Shown: positions 15,287-24,141 of the stretch, in pieces | Layout: each line of letters begins with the position of its first letter | How positions within the stretch are numbered: position 1 is the stretch's first letter | Assembly: GCF_018905915.1 (NCBI RefSeq) | Contig: NZ_CP064782.1 | Coordinates: forward strand, 1,798,001 to 1,862,000 | Source of the DNA: Azospira inquinata | GTDB lineage: Bacteria; Pseudomonadota; Gammaproteobacteria; Burkholderiales; Rhodocyclaceae | Direction of reading: 5' to 3' | Length of the DNA: 64,000 nt | Made by a program: the position numbers and the translations under genes | Notes under the pieces: generated by a model | What the model was told of the DNA's origin: nothing | The model's input: only the letters and a program-made list of their open reading frames with translations | Database searches by the model: none

Positions 15287-17593
15287 CTAGCTAGCCTGGG
15301 GCGGGCAGGTGTTGGCCTGTTCCCGGAGTTCCCGAGCGGCGGCCACCATGTTGACCAGGGCGGGCAGGACTTCCTGCCATTGGCGGGTTTTCAGGCCGCA
15401 GTCCGGATTTACCCAGAGCCGCTCCCGGGGAATTCGCTGGGCGGCCCGGTTTATCAAGTCCTCCATGGCCTCCCGGGTAGGGATGCGGGGGGAGTGGATG
15501 TCATAGACTCCTGGACCGATGGCGTTGGGGTAGCGGAAGTTCTCGAAAGCCTCCAGCAATTCCATGTGGGAGCGGGAGGTTTCGATGGTGATCACATCCG
15601 CGTCCATCCGGGCGATGGCGGCGATGATGTCGTTGAATTCCGAGTAGCACATGTGGGTGTGGATCTGGGTCCGGTCTTCTACCCCGTTGGCCGCCAGCCG
15701 GTAGGCGTCCACGGCCCAGTCCAGGTAGCCTTGCCAGGCGCTGCGCCGCAGGGGCAGGCCTTCCCGCAGGGCCGCTTCGTCAATCTGGATAATGGGAATT
15801 CCTGCCCCCTCCAGGTCTTGCACTTCTTCCCGGATGGCCAGGGCAATCTGGCGGCAGGTGACGGCCCGGGGCTGGTCGTCCCGCACAAAGGACCAGTTGA
15901 GGATGGTCACCGGTCCGGTGAGCATGCCTTTCATGGGCTTTTCCGTGAGGGAGGCGGCGTAGGTGATCCACTCCACGGTCATGGGCCGGGGCCGGTACAC
16001 GTCGCCAAACAGGATCGGCGGTTTGACGCAGCGGGAACCGTAGGACTGAACCCAGCCGTTGCCGCTGAAGGCGAAACCTTCCAACTGCTCGCCGAAATAT
16101 TCCACCATGTCATTGCGTTCCCCTTCCCCGTGTACCAGCACGTCCAGGCCCAGGGCTTCCTGGGTGCGCACGGTGTAGGCGATTTCCTGGCGGATGCCTT
16201 CCCGGTAAGCGCTTTCCCCCAGATGTCCGGCCCGGAATTCCCGCCGCAGATGGCGGATTTCCTTGGTTTGGGGGAAGGAGCCGATGGTGGTGGTGGGGAA
16301 CAGGGGCAGGGCCAGCCGTGAGGCCTGCAAAGCCGCCCGCTGGGGGTAGGGACTCTGTCTTTCCCCCATGGCCGGGGTGATCCGGGCCAGGGTTTCCCCC
16401 ATCCAGGGTTGATGCACCCGGGAAGACGCCTGGCGGGACGCCCAGGCGGCCCGGGCAGCCGCCAGCCCCGGGGCCACGGCCCCTTCCCCTTGGTTCATGG
16501 CGGTAGCCAGGAGGCTAAGCTCCTCCAGCTTTTGCTGGGCGAAGGCCAGCCAGGATTTCACTTCCCCATCCAGGGCCGTTTCCGGTGTCACGTCCAGGGG
16601 CACATGGAGGAGAGAACAAGACGGGGCCAGCCACAGGCTGCGCCGGGGGCCGGCCTGGAGGCGACCCAGGGTTTCCAGCACTCCGTCCGGATTGCAGCGC
16701 CAGATATTGCGCCCGTCGATCAGTCCCAGGGAAAGCACCTTGTGGGCGGGCAGCCAGTCCGCCACCGTCGCCACTTCCTCCGGCGCCCGCACAGCGTCGA
16801 TGTGCAGCCCTTGGACCGGCAGGCGGCAGGCCAGATTGAGCTGATCCTGTAAGGGGGAAAAGTAGGTGGCAAGCAACAGCTGGGGGCCACCCGTCAGGCG
16901 GGCATAGGCGGGCTCGAAGGCCTGGCGCCATTCCGGGGGCAATTCCAGGCCCAAGATGGGCTCATCCAGCTGGACCCAGGTCACCCCCATGGCTTTTAGC
17001 CGGGCCAGGATTTGGCCGTAGACCGGCAGCAGCCGTTCCAGCAGGGAGAGGCGGTGGAAATGGGGCCCCCGGACTTTGCCTAGCCAGAGGAAGGTGAGGG
17101 GCCCGAGCAGGGCCACTTTAACCGGATGGCCCAGGGCCTGGGCCTCTGCTACCTCCTCAAACAGGCGTTGGCTGCCCAGCTGGAAGCAGGTGTCCGGTGT
17201 CCACTCCGGGACTAGGTAGTGGTAGTTGGTGTCGAACCACTTGGTCATTTCCAGGGCCGCCGCCCCCGGTTCCGTTCCCCGAGCGGCCCGGCCCCGGGCC
17301 AAAGTGAAATAGCGGTCCAGTTCCTCCGTTTCCGGGCGGAAGGCAAAACGGGCAGGTTCGCAGCCCAGGAGCTGGATATGGTTGGCCACGTGGTCGTAGA
17401 AGGCAAAGTCCCCCACGGTCACCCAGTCCAGCCCGGCTTCCCGTTGCAGAGCCCAGTGCCGGGCACGGAGTTCCCGCCCCACCCGTTCCAGGTCGGAGGG
17501 CTGGGTCTCTCCCCGCCAGTAGGCTTCCAGGGCGAATTTCAATTCCCGTTGGGCGCCCATACGGGGAAAGCCCAGGATATGGGTGGCGATCAT
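15287..17593 (-). CDS. metE: Cobalamin-independent methionine synthase MetE
   Basis: A 768-residue zinc enzyme that transfers methyl from 5-methyltetrahydropteroyltri-glutamate to homocysteine without B12. The N-terminus [18 protein letters not shown] is canonical. Zinc ligands lie in [10 protein letters not shown] (His and Cys) and NPDCGLKTR (Cys), and [19 protein letters not shown] and GPVTIL are family blocks. Length is normal. It is divergent from metR, its expected activator, and closed by a terminator. Unlike nrdAB here it has no cobalamin riboswitch: only 93 bases separate it from metR. Confidence 0.98.
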   Translation of the reverse strand: MIATHILGFPRMGAQRELKFALEAYWRGETQPSDLERVGRELRARHWALQREAGLDWVTVGDFAFYDHVANHIQLLGCEPARFAFRPETEELDRYFTLARGRAARGTEPGAAALEMTKWFDTNYHYLVPEWTPDTCFQLGSQRLFEEVAEAQALGHPVKVALLGPLTFLWLGKVRGPHFHRLSLLERLLPVYGQILARLKAMGVTWVQLDEPILGLELPPEWRQAFEPAYARLTGGPQLLLATYFSPLQDQLNLACRLPVQGLHIDAVRAPEEVATVADWLPAHKVLSLGLIDGRNIWRCNPDGVLETLGRLQAGPRRSLWLAPSCSLLHVPLDVTPETALDGEVKSWLAFAQQKLEELSLLATAMNQGEGAVAPGLAAARAAWASRQASSRVHQPWMGETLARITPAMGERQSPYPQRAALQASRLALPLFPTTTIGSFPQTKEIRHLRREFRAGHLGESAYREGIRQEIAYTVRTQEALGLDVLVHGEGERNDMVEYFGEQLEGFAFSGNGWVQSYGSRCVKPPILFGDVYRPRPMTVEWITYAASLTEKPMKGMLTGPVTILNWSFVRDDQPRAVTCRQIALAIREEVQDLEGAGIPIIQIDEAALREGLPLRRSAWQGYLDWAVDAYRLAANGVEDRTQIHTHMCYSEFNDIIAAIARMDADVITIETSRSHMELLEAFENFRYPNAIGPGVYDIHSPRIPTREAMEDLINRAAQRIPRERLWVNPDCGLKTRQWQEVLPALVNMVAAARELREQANTCPPQAS

Positions 17594-17686
17594 GGCGGTA
17601 CCTCGGTGTGGAAAAGCCTTGGATGATGCCGGGGGAAGATTTATGATTCAAACGATAATTTTTATGCTTTCGTATGAATATTTCTC
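17594..17686. promoter_or_regulatory. metE-metR divergent promoter with a possible MetR site
   Basis: This AT-rich gap carries both promoters. The best match to the MetR consensus TGAA-N5-TTCA is TGAA-N5-CTCA at 17675-17687, seven of eight, touching the metR start codon. A related TGATTCA lies at 17644-17650. Such an arrangement would let MetR activate metE while limiting its own gene, as in enterics, but the site is a weak match and unproven. Confidence 0.45.
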
Positions 17687-18613
17687 ATGATTCAGAGTCC
17701 CCTTGAACTGCGCCACCTGCGTACCCTGGCCGCGCTGCGGGATACGGGCAGCCTGTCCCGGGCGGCGGAATTGCTCAATCTCACCCAGTCGGCCCTGTCC
17801 CACCAGTTGAAACTGCTGGAAGGGGCTTATGGGGCGCCCCTCTTTGAGCGCAAATCCGTGCCGCCCCGGTTCACTGCCCTGGGGGGCAAGTTACTGGAAC
17901 TGGCGGACGCCTTTCTGCCCCGGGTGGCGGAGACGGAGCGGGACATTGCCCGGCTAGCAGCGGGGGCGGCGGGCCAATTGCGCATTGCCGTGGAATGCCA
18001 TACCTGCTTCGACTGGCTGATGCCAGCTATGGATGCCTTTCGGGAACGCTGGCCCGAGGTGGAGCTGGATATCGTCTCCGGCTTTCATCCGGACCCGGTG
18101 GGACTGGTACACCAGGATCGGGCCGATTTCGCCCTGGTGTCGGAGGTGGACGGAGAAGAGCGGGGCATCCATTTCTATCCCCTGTTCACCTTTGAAATTG
18201 TGGCCGTCCTGGCCGCCAACCATCCCCTGCTGGCCAAGCCCTGGCTGGCAGCGGAAGATTTCCGGGAGCAGACTCTGATCACCTATCCCATTCCTGACGA
18301 CATGCTGGATTTGGTACGCCAGGTTTTGGCCCCTGCGGGGATTCAGCCCCAGCGCCGCACCACGGAACTGACCATTGCCATGCTCCAGCTGGTGGCCAGC
18401 GGTCGGGGGGTGGCCGCTGTGCCTTTCTGGGCGGTGCAAAATTACTTGCAGCGGGGCTACGTGCAAAGCCGCCCGGTGGGCCCCCGGGGGCTCTACGGCC
18501 GTCTTTTTGGCGCCTGTACCGACTCCCGGGCCGGACTGCCTTATATGACCGATTTTGTCCGGCTGCTGAGGGAAAAGTGCTTTCTGACTCTGCCGGGTAT
18601 TCGCCTGCTATAA
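17687..18613 (+). CDS. metR: MetR, LysR-family activator of methionine genes
   Basis: A 308-residue LysR regulator. The N-terminal winged helix is very close to MetR: LRHLRTLAALRDTGSLSRAA, LTQSALSHQLKLLEGAYG, LFERKSVPPRFTALG. The C-terminal two-lobed domain senses homocysteine in known MetR proteins. Divergent placement from metE supports the assignment strongly. The ATG at 17687 gives the compact N-terminus expected of the family. The stop is 102 bases before the MarC start. Confidence 0.95.
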   Translation: MIQSPLELRHLRTLAALRDTGSLSRAAELLNLTQSALSHQLKLLEGAYGAPLFERKSVPPRFTALGGKLLELADAFLPRVAETERDIARLAAGAAGQLRIAVECHTCFDWLMPAMDAFRERWPEVELDIVSGFHPDPVGLVHQDRADFALVSEVDGEERGIHFYPLFTFEIVAVLAANHPLLAKPWLAAEDFREQTLITYPIPDDMLDLVRQVLAPAGIQPQRRTTELTIAMLQLVASGRGVAAVPFWAVQNYLQRGYVQSRPVGPRGLYGRLFGACTDSRAGLPYMTDFVRLLREKCFLTLPGIRLL

Positions 18614-18715
18614 GCTTGCCCCGGGCTGGGGCGGTCATCAGGGCTGAGGTTGCCCCTTTCCTCTCTCCGCCTTCCGCTACAATGGCTGCCGGTTTCCTTT
18701 CCCTGCGGGCCTTCC

Positions 18716-19345
18716 ATGGAATTTCACGCCTGGCTGGACATGCTGGTGGGGCTGACGGTGATCGTCAATCCCCTGCTCGGCGCCACGGCCTACACCACCC
18801 TGACTAGCGGCAGCGACCGGGCGTCCCGGCAGCATACGGCTCGGCTCTGCGCCCTGACCGTGGGGGCGGTGCTGAGCGTGGCGGCCCTGGGAGGGGAAGC
18901 CCTGCTGCGGCTCTTCAACATCGGCCTGCCCGAATTCCAGGTGGGGGGCGGCATTCTCCTGCTGCTCATCGCCATCTCCATGCTCCACGCCCGTCTCAGC
19001 CCGGCCCGGGCCAATGAGGAAGAAGCCTCCGAGGCCCTGCAAAAGGACCAGCTGGGGGTGGTGCCCATCGGCATTCCCATTCTCTCCGGCCCGGGGGCCA
19101 TCAGTACGGTCATCATCTACGCCCATCAGGAGGCGGGCTGGGCCCATCTGGCCCAGCTCATCGGGGAAATCTGGGTGGTGGCCGGGGGCGTCTGGCTAGC
19201 TCTCACCGTTTCGGACCGGCTCCTGGCGGCCCTGGGCAAAACCGGCATCAATATCGCCACCCGGATCATGGGCCTGTTGCTGGCGGCCATTGCGGTGGGC
19301 TTTGTCACCAAGGGCTTAAAGCTGCTCCTACCCGGCCTGGGTTAG
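18716..19345 (+). CDS. MarC-family integral membrane protein
   Basis: A 209-residue inner-membrane protein with about six membrane segments. NPLLGATAYTTLTSGSDRA, GGILLLLIAISMLHA, IGIPILSGPGAISTVI and RIMGLLLAAIAVGFVTKGL are MarC/YchE family blocks. The function of the family is unknown; the old link to multiple antibiotic resistance has not held. I use the ATG at 18716 (MEFHAWLDMLVG), as family members start just before the first helix. A TACAAT at 18679-18684 could be its -10 but lacks a good -35. Confidence 0.88.
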   Translation: MEFHAWLDMLVGLTVIVNPLLGATAYTTLTSGSDRASRQHTARLCALTVGAVLSVAALGGEALLRLFNIGLPEFQVGGGILLLLIAISMLHARLSPARANEEEASEALQKDQLGVVPIGIPILSGPGAISTVIIYAHQEAGWAHLAQLIGEIWVVAGGVWLALTVSDRLLAALGKTGINIATRIMGLLLAAIAVGFVTKGLKLLLPGLG

Positions 19346-19546
19346 GGAGTGGTGGCTGGGGGGAGCCGGGGACGGGCTCCGCCCGGCTACGGGAAAGCCC
19401 CCTTTCCGCCCGCCGCCGGATTCCGGGATAATGGCCCCCGTGTGGCCCCCGCGCCCCGGTGGCGCCTCCCTACTTCCGGCCATTCCGGCCCGAGCCATCG
19501 GGCCCGCCGTGGGCCGTGCCGCCCCTCCCTTCTTTCAGGATTCCCC

Positions 19547-21292
19547 ATGTCAGTGACCCAGATTCCGGGCAAGGATGCCCCCCTCGAAACTTCCATTGCC
19601 CGTATGCAGGCCACCCTGGCGGCGGCGGGCTTTCAGGTGGAGGAGAGCGCCTGGCTGAATCCGGTGGAAGGGGTGTGGTCCGTGCATTTGCGGGATCGGG
19701 ATTGCCCCCTCATTTACGTCAATGGCAAGGGGGGCTCCCAGTTGGCGGCCCGGGCCAGCGCCCTGGGGGAATTTTTCGAGCGCCTGTGCTGCAATTATTT
19801 CTGGAGCCATTACTACTGGGGCGTCCGGGCCGGGGCGGCGGGGTTTGTCCATTATCCCCAGGAACGCTGGTTTCCCCTGGGGGACGGGGAGGCTTGGCCC
19901 GCCGATCTGCTGGATGAGACCCTGCAAGCCTTCTACAACCCCCGGGGCAATATTCCCGCTCGGGCCCTGGTGGATTTCAATTCTGGCAACGCTGACCGAG
20001 GCATCTGCGCCTTGCCCTTCCAGCGCCAGGGGGACGGGGCCACCCTCTATTTCCCCATCAATGTCATCGCCAATCTCTATGTGAGCAACGGCATGTCCGC
20101 CGGCAACAGCCCGGCGGAAGCCCAGACCCAGGCCCTTTCTGAGATTTTCGAGCGCTATGTGAAATTCAAGGTGATTGCCGAGGGCCTGTGCCTGCCCGAG
20201 GTGCCGGAAGAAGTTATCGCCCGCTATCCCCGCATCGCTGCCGGGATCGCCGGACTGCGGGCCGCTGGGTTCGGCATTCTGGTGAAAGACGCCTCCTTGG
20301 GGGGCCAATTCCCGGTGATGAACGTGACCCTGCTCCACCCCGGGGATCGGGGCTGCTACGCCAGCTTTGGCGCCCATCCCCGCTTTGAGGTGGCCCTGGA
20401 ACGGGCCCTCACCGAGCTGCTCCAGGGCCGGGCTCTGGACGGCCTGTTCGGCTTCCCCGAACCGGGCTTTGATTTGGAAGAAGCGGCCAGCGCCCCCAAT
20501 CTGGAAATTCACTTTGTGGATTCCAGCGGCGTACTGCACTGGAATTTCCTCCGCCGGGAGGCGGATTTCCCCTTCTGCGATTGGAATTTCGGTGGTGCTT
20601 CCAGCACCGGGGAGCGGGACTGGCTGGTTAATCGGGTCCAGGAACTGGGCCACGACGTTTATCTGGCCGAATTCGGCCACCTGGGCGTCTATGTCTGCCG
20701 CATCCTGGTCCCCGGCCTGTCCGAGATTTATCCCGTGGATGACCTGGAATGGGAAAACACCAGCGTCATCACCGACCTGCGCGCTCCCATCCTCGCCCTG
20801 GATGGCTTGGACGACGAGGATTGCGGCGACCTGCTGGACGCCCTTATCGATCGGGGCATTGCCGACGACCGACCGGTGGCGGCCCTCCTCGGTCTGGCCC
20901 CGGACGAGGGCTACTGGAAAAGCCTGCGGGTGGGGGAACTGAAGACCCAGCTGGCCCTGGCCTGCGGCGACCGGGAGGCCATTCTGGAAGGCTGTCAGTG
21001 GGCCCGCTATTTCGAGGAAAACGACCCGGAACGGCGTCGCCTCTACGCCTGCGTGGAAAGCCTGGTGAAGCTGGAAGACCTGGGGGATGGGGCGGACGTG
21101 GCGGAAGATTTCGGCCAGCCCCTGGCCCAGCTTTACGGCCCGGCCGTCCTGGCCCAGGCCCAGGCTCTGCTGGAAGGGGAACAGCGTTTCCCCGGTTTCC
21201 TTCCCCTGGGGGCCGATCTGGAAGCCAGTGATCTGCACCGGCGGCTCATGGCCGGCTACGCCCGGCTCCAGGCCAGCCGGACGGAACGATGA
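19547..21292 (+). CDS. ycaO: YcaO-domain protein (E. coli YcaO type)
   Basis: A 581-residue protein, nearly the same length as E. coli YcaO (about 586). YcaO domains use ATP to activate peptide backbone amides. The ATP-binding Glu-rich helices are visible: SALGEFFERLCCNYF, AQTQALSEIFERYVK and RALTELLQG. The C-terminus lacks the PxPxP tail of azoline-forming YcaO enzymes, and no precursor peptide or dehydrogenase lies nearby. E. coli YcaO has been linked to ribosomal protein S12 methylthiolation by RimO. The ATG at 19547 follows CAGGA; the long upstream extension of the frame is low-complexity and unlikely to be coding. The gene overlaps the kinase that follows by four bases. Confidence 0.92.
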   Translation: MSVTQIPGKDAPLETSIARMQATLAAAGFQVEESAWLNPVEGVWSVHLRDRDCPLIYVNGKGGSQLAARASALGEFFERLCCNYFWSHYYWGVRAGAAGFVHYPQERWFPLGDGEAWPADLLDETLQAFYNPRGNIPARALVDFNSGNADRGICALPFQRQGDGATLYFPINVIANLYVSNGMSAGNSPAEAQTQALSEIFERYVKFKVIAEGLCLPEVPEEVIARYPRIAAGIAGLRAAGFGILVKDASLGGQFPVMNVTLLHPGDRGCYASFGAHPRFEVALERALTELLQGRALDGLFGFPEPGFDLEEAASAPNLEIHFVDSSGVLHWNFLRREADFPFCDWNFGGASSTGERDWLVNRVQELGHDVYLAEFGHLGVYVCRILVPGLSEIYPVDDLEWENTSVITDLRAPILALDGLDDEDCGDLLDALIDRGIADDRPVAALLGLAPDEGYWKSLRVGELKTQLALACGDREAILEGCQWARYFEENDPERRRLYACVESLVKLEDLGDGADVAEDFGQPLAQLYGPAVLAQAQALLEGEQRFPGFLPLGADLEASDLHRRLMAGYARLQASRTER

Positions 21293-22173
21293 AAACCCCA
21301 GCCCGCCTGGAACCCCTGGTCACGGATGGCCTGGTGGACGAAGTGCTGGGCCAGCTCATGAGCGGTAAAGAGGCCATGGTCTTTGTCGTCCGCTGCGGGG
21401 ACGAGGTGCGTTGCGCCAAGGTCTACAAGGAAGCCCATAAGCGCAGTTTCCGTCAGGCCGTGGCCTACACGGAAGGGCGCAAGGTGAAGAACAGCCGCCA
21501 GGCCCGGGCCATGGAAAAGGGCTCCCGTTATGGCCGTCAGGAGCAGGAAGCGGCCTGGCAGCACGCCGAGGTGGATGCCCTCTACCGGCTGGCGGGGGCC
21601 GGGGTGCGGGTGCCCACCCCCTTCAATTTCCATGAGGGGGTGCTGCTTATGGAACTGGTGGCGGACGCCGAGGGCAATCCGGCGCCCCGGCTCAATGACC
21701 TGAAACTGAGTCCGGAGACCGCCCGGCTGTACCACGACTTTCTGCTCCGCCAGGTGGTGCTCATGCTCTGTGCCGGGGTGGTGCACGGGGATTTATCCGA
21801 ATACAACATTCTGGTGGATGACCAGGGGCCGGTGATTATCGACCTACCCCAGGCCATCGACGCGGCGGCCAACAATAACGCCCAGGCCCTGCTGGAGCGG
21901 GATGTGGCCAATCTGGCTGCCTATTTCAGCCAGTTTGCCCCGGAGTTGGCCGGGACCCGTTACGGCCCGGAAATCTGGGCCCTCTTTGAAAGCGGCAAGT
22001 TGCTGCCGGATAGCCCGCTAACGGGCCATTACTGTCCGGACCAAACCCCGGCGGACGTGGCGGAAATTCTCCAGGTCATCGACGCCGCCGAGGCTGAAGA
22101 GGTCCAGCGCCGGGCCCGCAAAGCCGCCGCCGAAGCGGCGGGCCAGTGGCCCCAGCCGGATAGGGGAGTCTAA
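21289..22173 (+). CDS. RIO1-like serine protein kinase (PA4780 type)
   Basis: A 294-residue atypical kinase. Visible motifs: CAKVYK with Lys44 for ATP binding, HGDLSEYN with catalytic Asp168 and Asn173, and IDLPQA with metal-binding Asp185. This HGD...IDLPQ pattern is the RIO hallmark, and the protein has the usual bacterial length. In archaea and eukaryotes RIO kinases act in ribosome maturation; the bacterial targets are largely unknown. The start overlaps the ycaO stop (ATGA), so the two proteins are made together. A shared ribosomal role is an attractive inference. Confidence 0.9.
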   Translation: MKTPARLEPLVTDGLVDEVLGQLMSGKEAMVFVVRCGDEVRCAKVYKEAHKRSFRQAVAYTEGRKVKNSRQARAMEKGSRYGRQEQEAAWQHAEVDALYRLAGAGVRVPTPFNFHEGVLLMELVADAEGNPAPRLNDLKLSPETARLYHDFLLRQVVLMLCAGVVHGDLSEYNILVDDQGPVIIDLPQAIDAAANNNAQALLERDVANLAAYFSQFAPELAGTRYGPEIWALFESGKLLPDSPLTGHYCPDQTPADVAEILQVIDAAEAEEVQRRARKAAAEAAGQWPQPDRGV

Positions 22174-22300
22174 GCGCCTTTCCGGGGAAGCCCGCCCATC
22201 GGCGGCCCGGGGGCCTAGGTGCCCGGGCCCATCACTTGACGGGGGCGGCCCGGTGTCGGCCCCCTGCCTTAAATTTTCTGAAGCTTTTGAAAGCGTTGTC

Positions 22301-23974
22301 ATGATCCAGTTAAAAAACATCACCCTGCGCCGGGGCGCCAAGGTGGTTCTCAACCAGGCTTCCGTGAGCCTTAATCCCCAGGAAAAGGTGGGGCTGGTGG
22401 GGCGCAACGGGGCGGGCAAATCCTCCCTCTTCGCCATGCTCAACGGCAGTCTTCACGAAGACAGCGGCGACTGTTCCATCCCCCCCCAGTGGCGCATGGC
22501 CCAGGTGGCCCAGGACATGCCGGAAACGGATGAGAGCGCCACGGCCTTCGTGATCGCGGGGGATCAGGTGCTGGCCGCCGCCCAGGCCGAGGTGACCGCC
22601 GCCGAAGCCACCGATGACGGCATGCGCATGGCCCACGCCTACATGGCCTTGCAGGACGCCGGGGCCCACGACGCGGAAGCCCGGGCCCAGGCCCTGATCC
22701 TGGGCTTGGGGTTTCAGGTTCATGAATTGGATCGGCCGGTGAACAGCTTTTCCGGGGGCTGGCGCATGCGTCTCCAACTGGCCCGGGCGCTTATGTGCCC
22801 CTCGGACCTGCTGCTCCTGGACGAACCCACCAACCACTTGGACTTGGATGCCCTGGTGTGGCTGGAAGCCTGGCTCAAGCGCTATGACGGCACTCTGATC
22901 GTAATCAGCCACGACCGGGAATTCCTGGACGGGGTGACCAATGTGACCCTGCACATCGATAACGCCAAGCTGGTCCGCTACGGCGGCAACTACAGCACCT
23001 TTGAAGCCATGCGGGCGGAGCAGATGGCCTTGCAGCAGGCGGCCCTGGCCAAGCAGGAAGAGCGCATCGCCCACCTGAAAAAGTTTATCGACCGCTTCAA
23101 GGCCAAGGCCAGCAAGGCCAAGCAGGCCCAGAGCCGGGTCAAGGCCCTGGAACGGATGGAAAAGCTTTCCCCTGTGCTGGCGGAGGCGGACTTTACCTTC
23201 GACTTCCAGGAGCCCCTTAACCTGCCCAATCCCATGCTGTCTCTGGTGGATGTGGCCATCGGCTACCCGGCTCCGGAGGAGTCCCCAGATCAGGGCCCGG
23301 CGGTGATTGTGCGGGACATTCGCCGCTCCGTGCATGGGGGCCAGCGCATCGGCATTCTGGGGGCCAACGGCCAGGGCAAATCCACCCTGGTGAAGACCAT
23401 CGCCCGGGAACTGGCGCCCCTGGCCGGGGAAGTCACCGAGGGCAAGGGCCTCAACATCGGCTATTTCGCCCAGCAGGAACTGGACGTGCTGCGCCCCGAG
23501 GAAAATCCCCTGGAACACATGAAGCGTCTGGCCAAGGCGGTCATCGCCGCCGGTCGCAGCGGCCACGTGGCGGGGCGGGAGCAGGATTTACGGAACTTCC
23601 TCGGCACCTTCAACTTCAGCGGTGACATGGTGAAGCAGGCCGTGGGCACCATGAGCGGCGGGGAAAAAGCCCGTCTGGTACTCTGTATGCTGGTCTGGCA
23701 GCGGCCCAATCTGCTGCTTCTGGATGAGCCCACCAATCACCTGGATTTGGCGACCCGGGAAGCCCTGGGGGTGGCCCTGAACGGCTTTGAAGGCACGGTC
23801 ATGCTGGTGAGCCACGACCGTTCCCTGCTGCGCTCCGTGTGCGACGAATTTTGGCTGGTCTCCCGGGGCGGCATCGCCCCCTTCGACGGGGACATGGACG
23901 ACTACCAGCGCTATCTGCTGGAAGAAGCCAAGCGCGCCCGTCAGGCCGCGGCGGAGGAGCGGCGGGTGGCCTGA
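22301..23974 (+). CDS. yheS: ABC-F ATPase, YheS type
   Basis: A 557-residue protein with two ABC ATPase domains and no membrane segments. Walker A motifs are GRNGAGKSS and GANGQGKST; signatures FSGGWRMRL and MSGGEKARL; both Walker B motifs read LLLDEPTNHLD. Between them is the basic linker KFIDRFKAKASKAKQAQSR, which in ABC-F proteins reaches the ribosomal P/tRNA region. The sequence and linker follow E. coli YheS, though the C-terminal tail is shorter. I choose the ATG at 22301 (MIQLKNITLRRG), the family start. Confidence 0.92.
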   Translation: MIQLKNITLRRGAKVVLNQASVSLNPQEKVGLVGRNGAGKSSLFAMLNGSLHEDSGDCSIPPQWRMAQVAQDMPETDESATAFVIAGDQVLAAAQAEVTAAEATDDGMRMAHAYMALQDAGAHDAEARAQALILGLGFQVHELDRPVNSFSGGWRMRLQLARALMCPSDLLLLDEPTNHLDLDALVWLEAWLKRYDGTLIVISHDREFLDGVTNVTLHIDNAKLVRYGGNYSTFEAMRAEQMALQQAALAKQEERIAHLKKFIDRFKAKASKAKQAQSRVKALERMEKLSPVLAEADFTFDFQEPLNLPNPMLSLVDVAIGYPAPEESPDQGPAVIVRDIRRSVHGGQRIGILGANGQGKSTLVKTIARELAPLAGEVTEGKGLNIGYFAQQELDVLRPEENPLEHMKRLAKAVIAAGRSGHVAGREQDLRNFLGTFNFSGDMVKQAVGTMSGGEKARLVLCMLVWQRPNLLLLDEPTNHLDLATREALGVALNGFEGTVMLVSHDRSLLRSVCDEFWLVSRGGIAPFDGDMDDYQRYLLEEAKRARQAAAEERRVA

Positions 23975-24071
23975 GCCTGGGCTAGCTGGTGCCCTGCAGA
24001 AAGGAAGCCGCCGGTGTTTCTTTCCGCCAGGAGATAAGGGAGAGTCTGGTTTTCTGGAAGAAAAGGGACTT

Positions 24072-24089
24072 TGAGCGAAATTTTGCTCG
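24072..24089. promoter_or_regulatory. Putative HipB operator 1
   Basis: TGAGC-N8-GCTC(G): two inverted half-sites separated by eight bases. E. coli HipB binds TATCC-N8-GGATA, the same five-eight-five layout with different letters. It sits 42 bp (four helical turns), centre to centre, from the second copy, the spacing expected for cooperative binding on one DNA face. Confidence 0.65.
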
Positions 24090-24103
24090 AAATTTCCTCA
24101 AAT

Positions 24104-24141
24104 GGCTTATGGTTGAGCAACTCTCTGCTCAGCTATAAGCC
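24104..24141. promoter_or_regulatory. Putative HipB operator 2 inside a long inverted repeat abutting the hipA start
   Basis: The core TGAGC-N8-GCTCA (24114-24131) is a perfect inverted repeat. It is embedded in a larger one: arms 24104-24119 and 24126-24141 match at 14 of 16 positions around six bases, and the right arm ends at the base before the hipA ATG (24142). As RNA this would form a strong hairpin directly before the start codon, so operator and translation control may both use it. No Shine-Dalgarno is visible. Confidence 0.7.

Noticed and set aside
17594..17686. Cobalamin riboswitch upstream of metE.
   Set aside because: The gap is only 93 bases and lacks every conserved aptamer segment; regulation by MetR is sufficient.
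19349..19546. A 66-residue N-terminal extension of YcaO.
   Set aside because: It is Pro/Arg/Gly-rich, lacks similarity, and the ATG at 19547 has a ribosome site and the family length.
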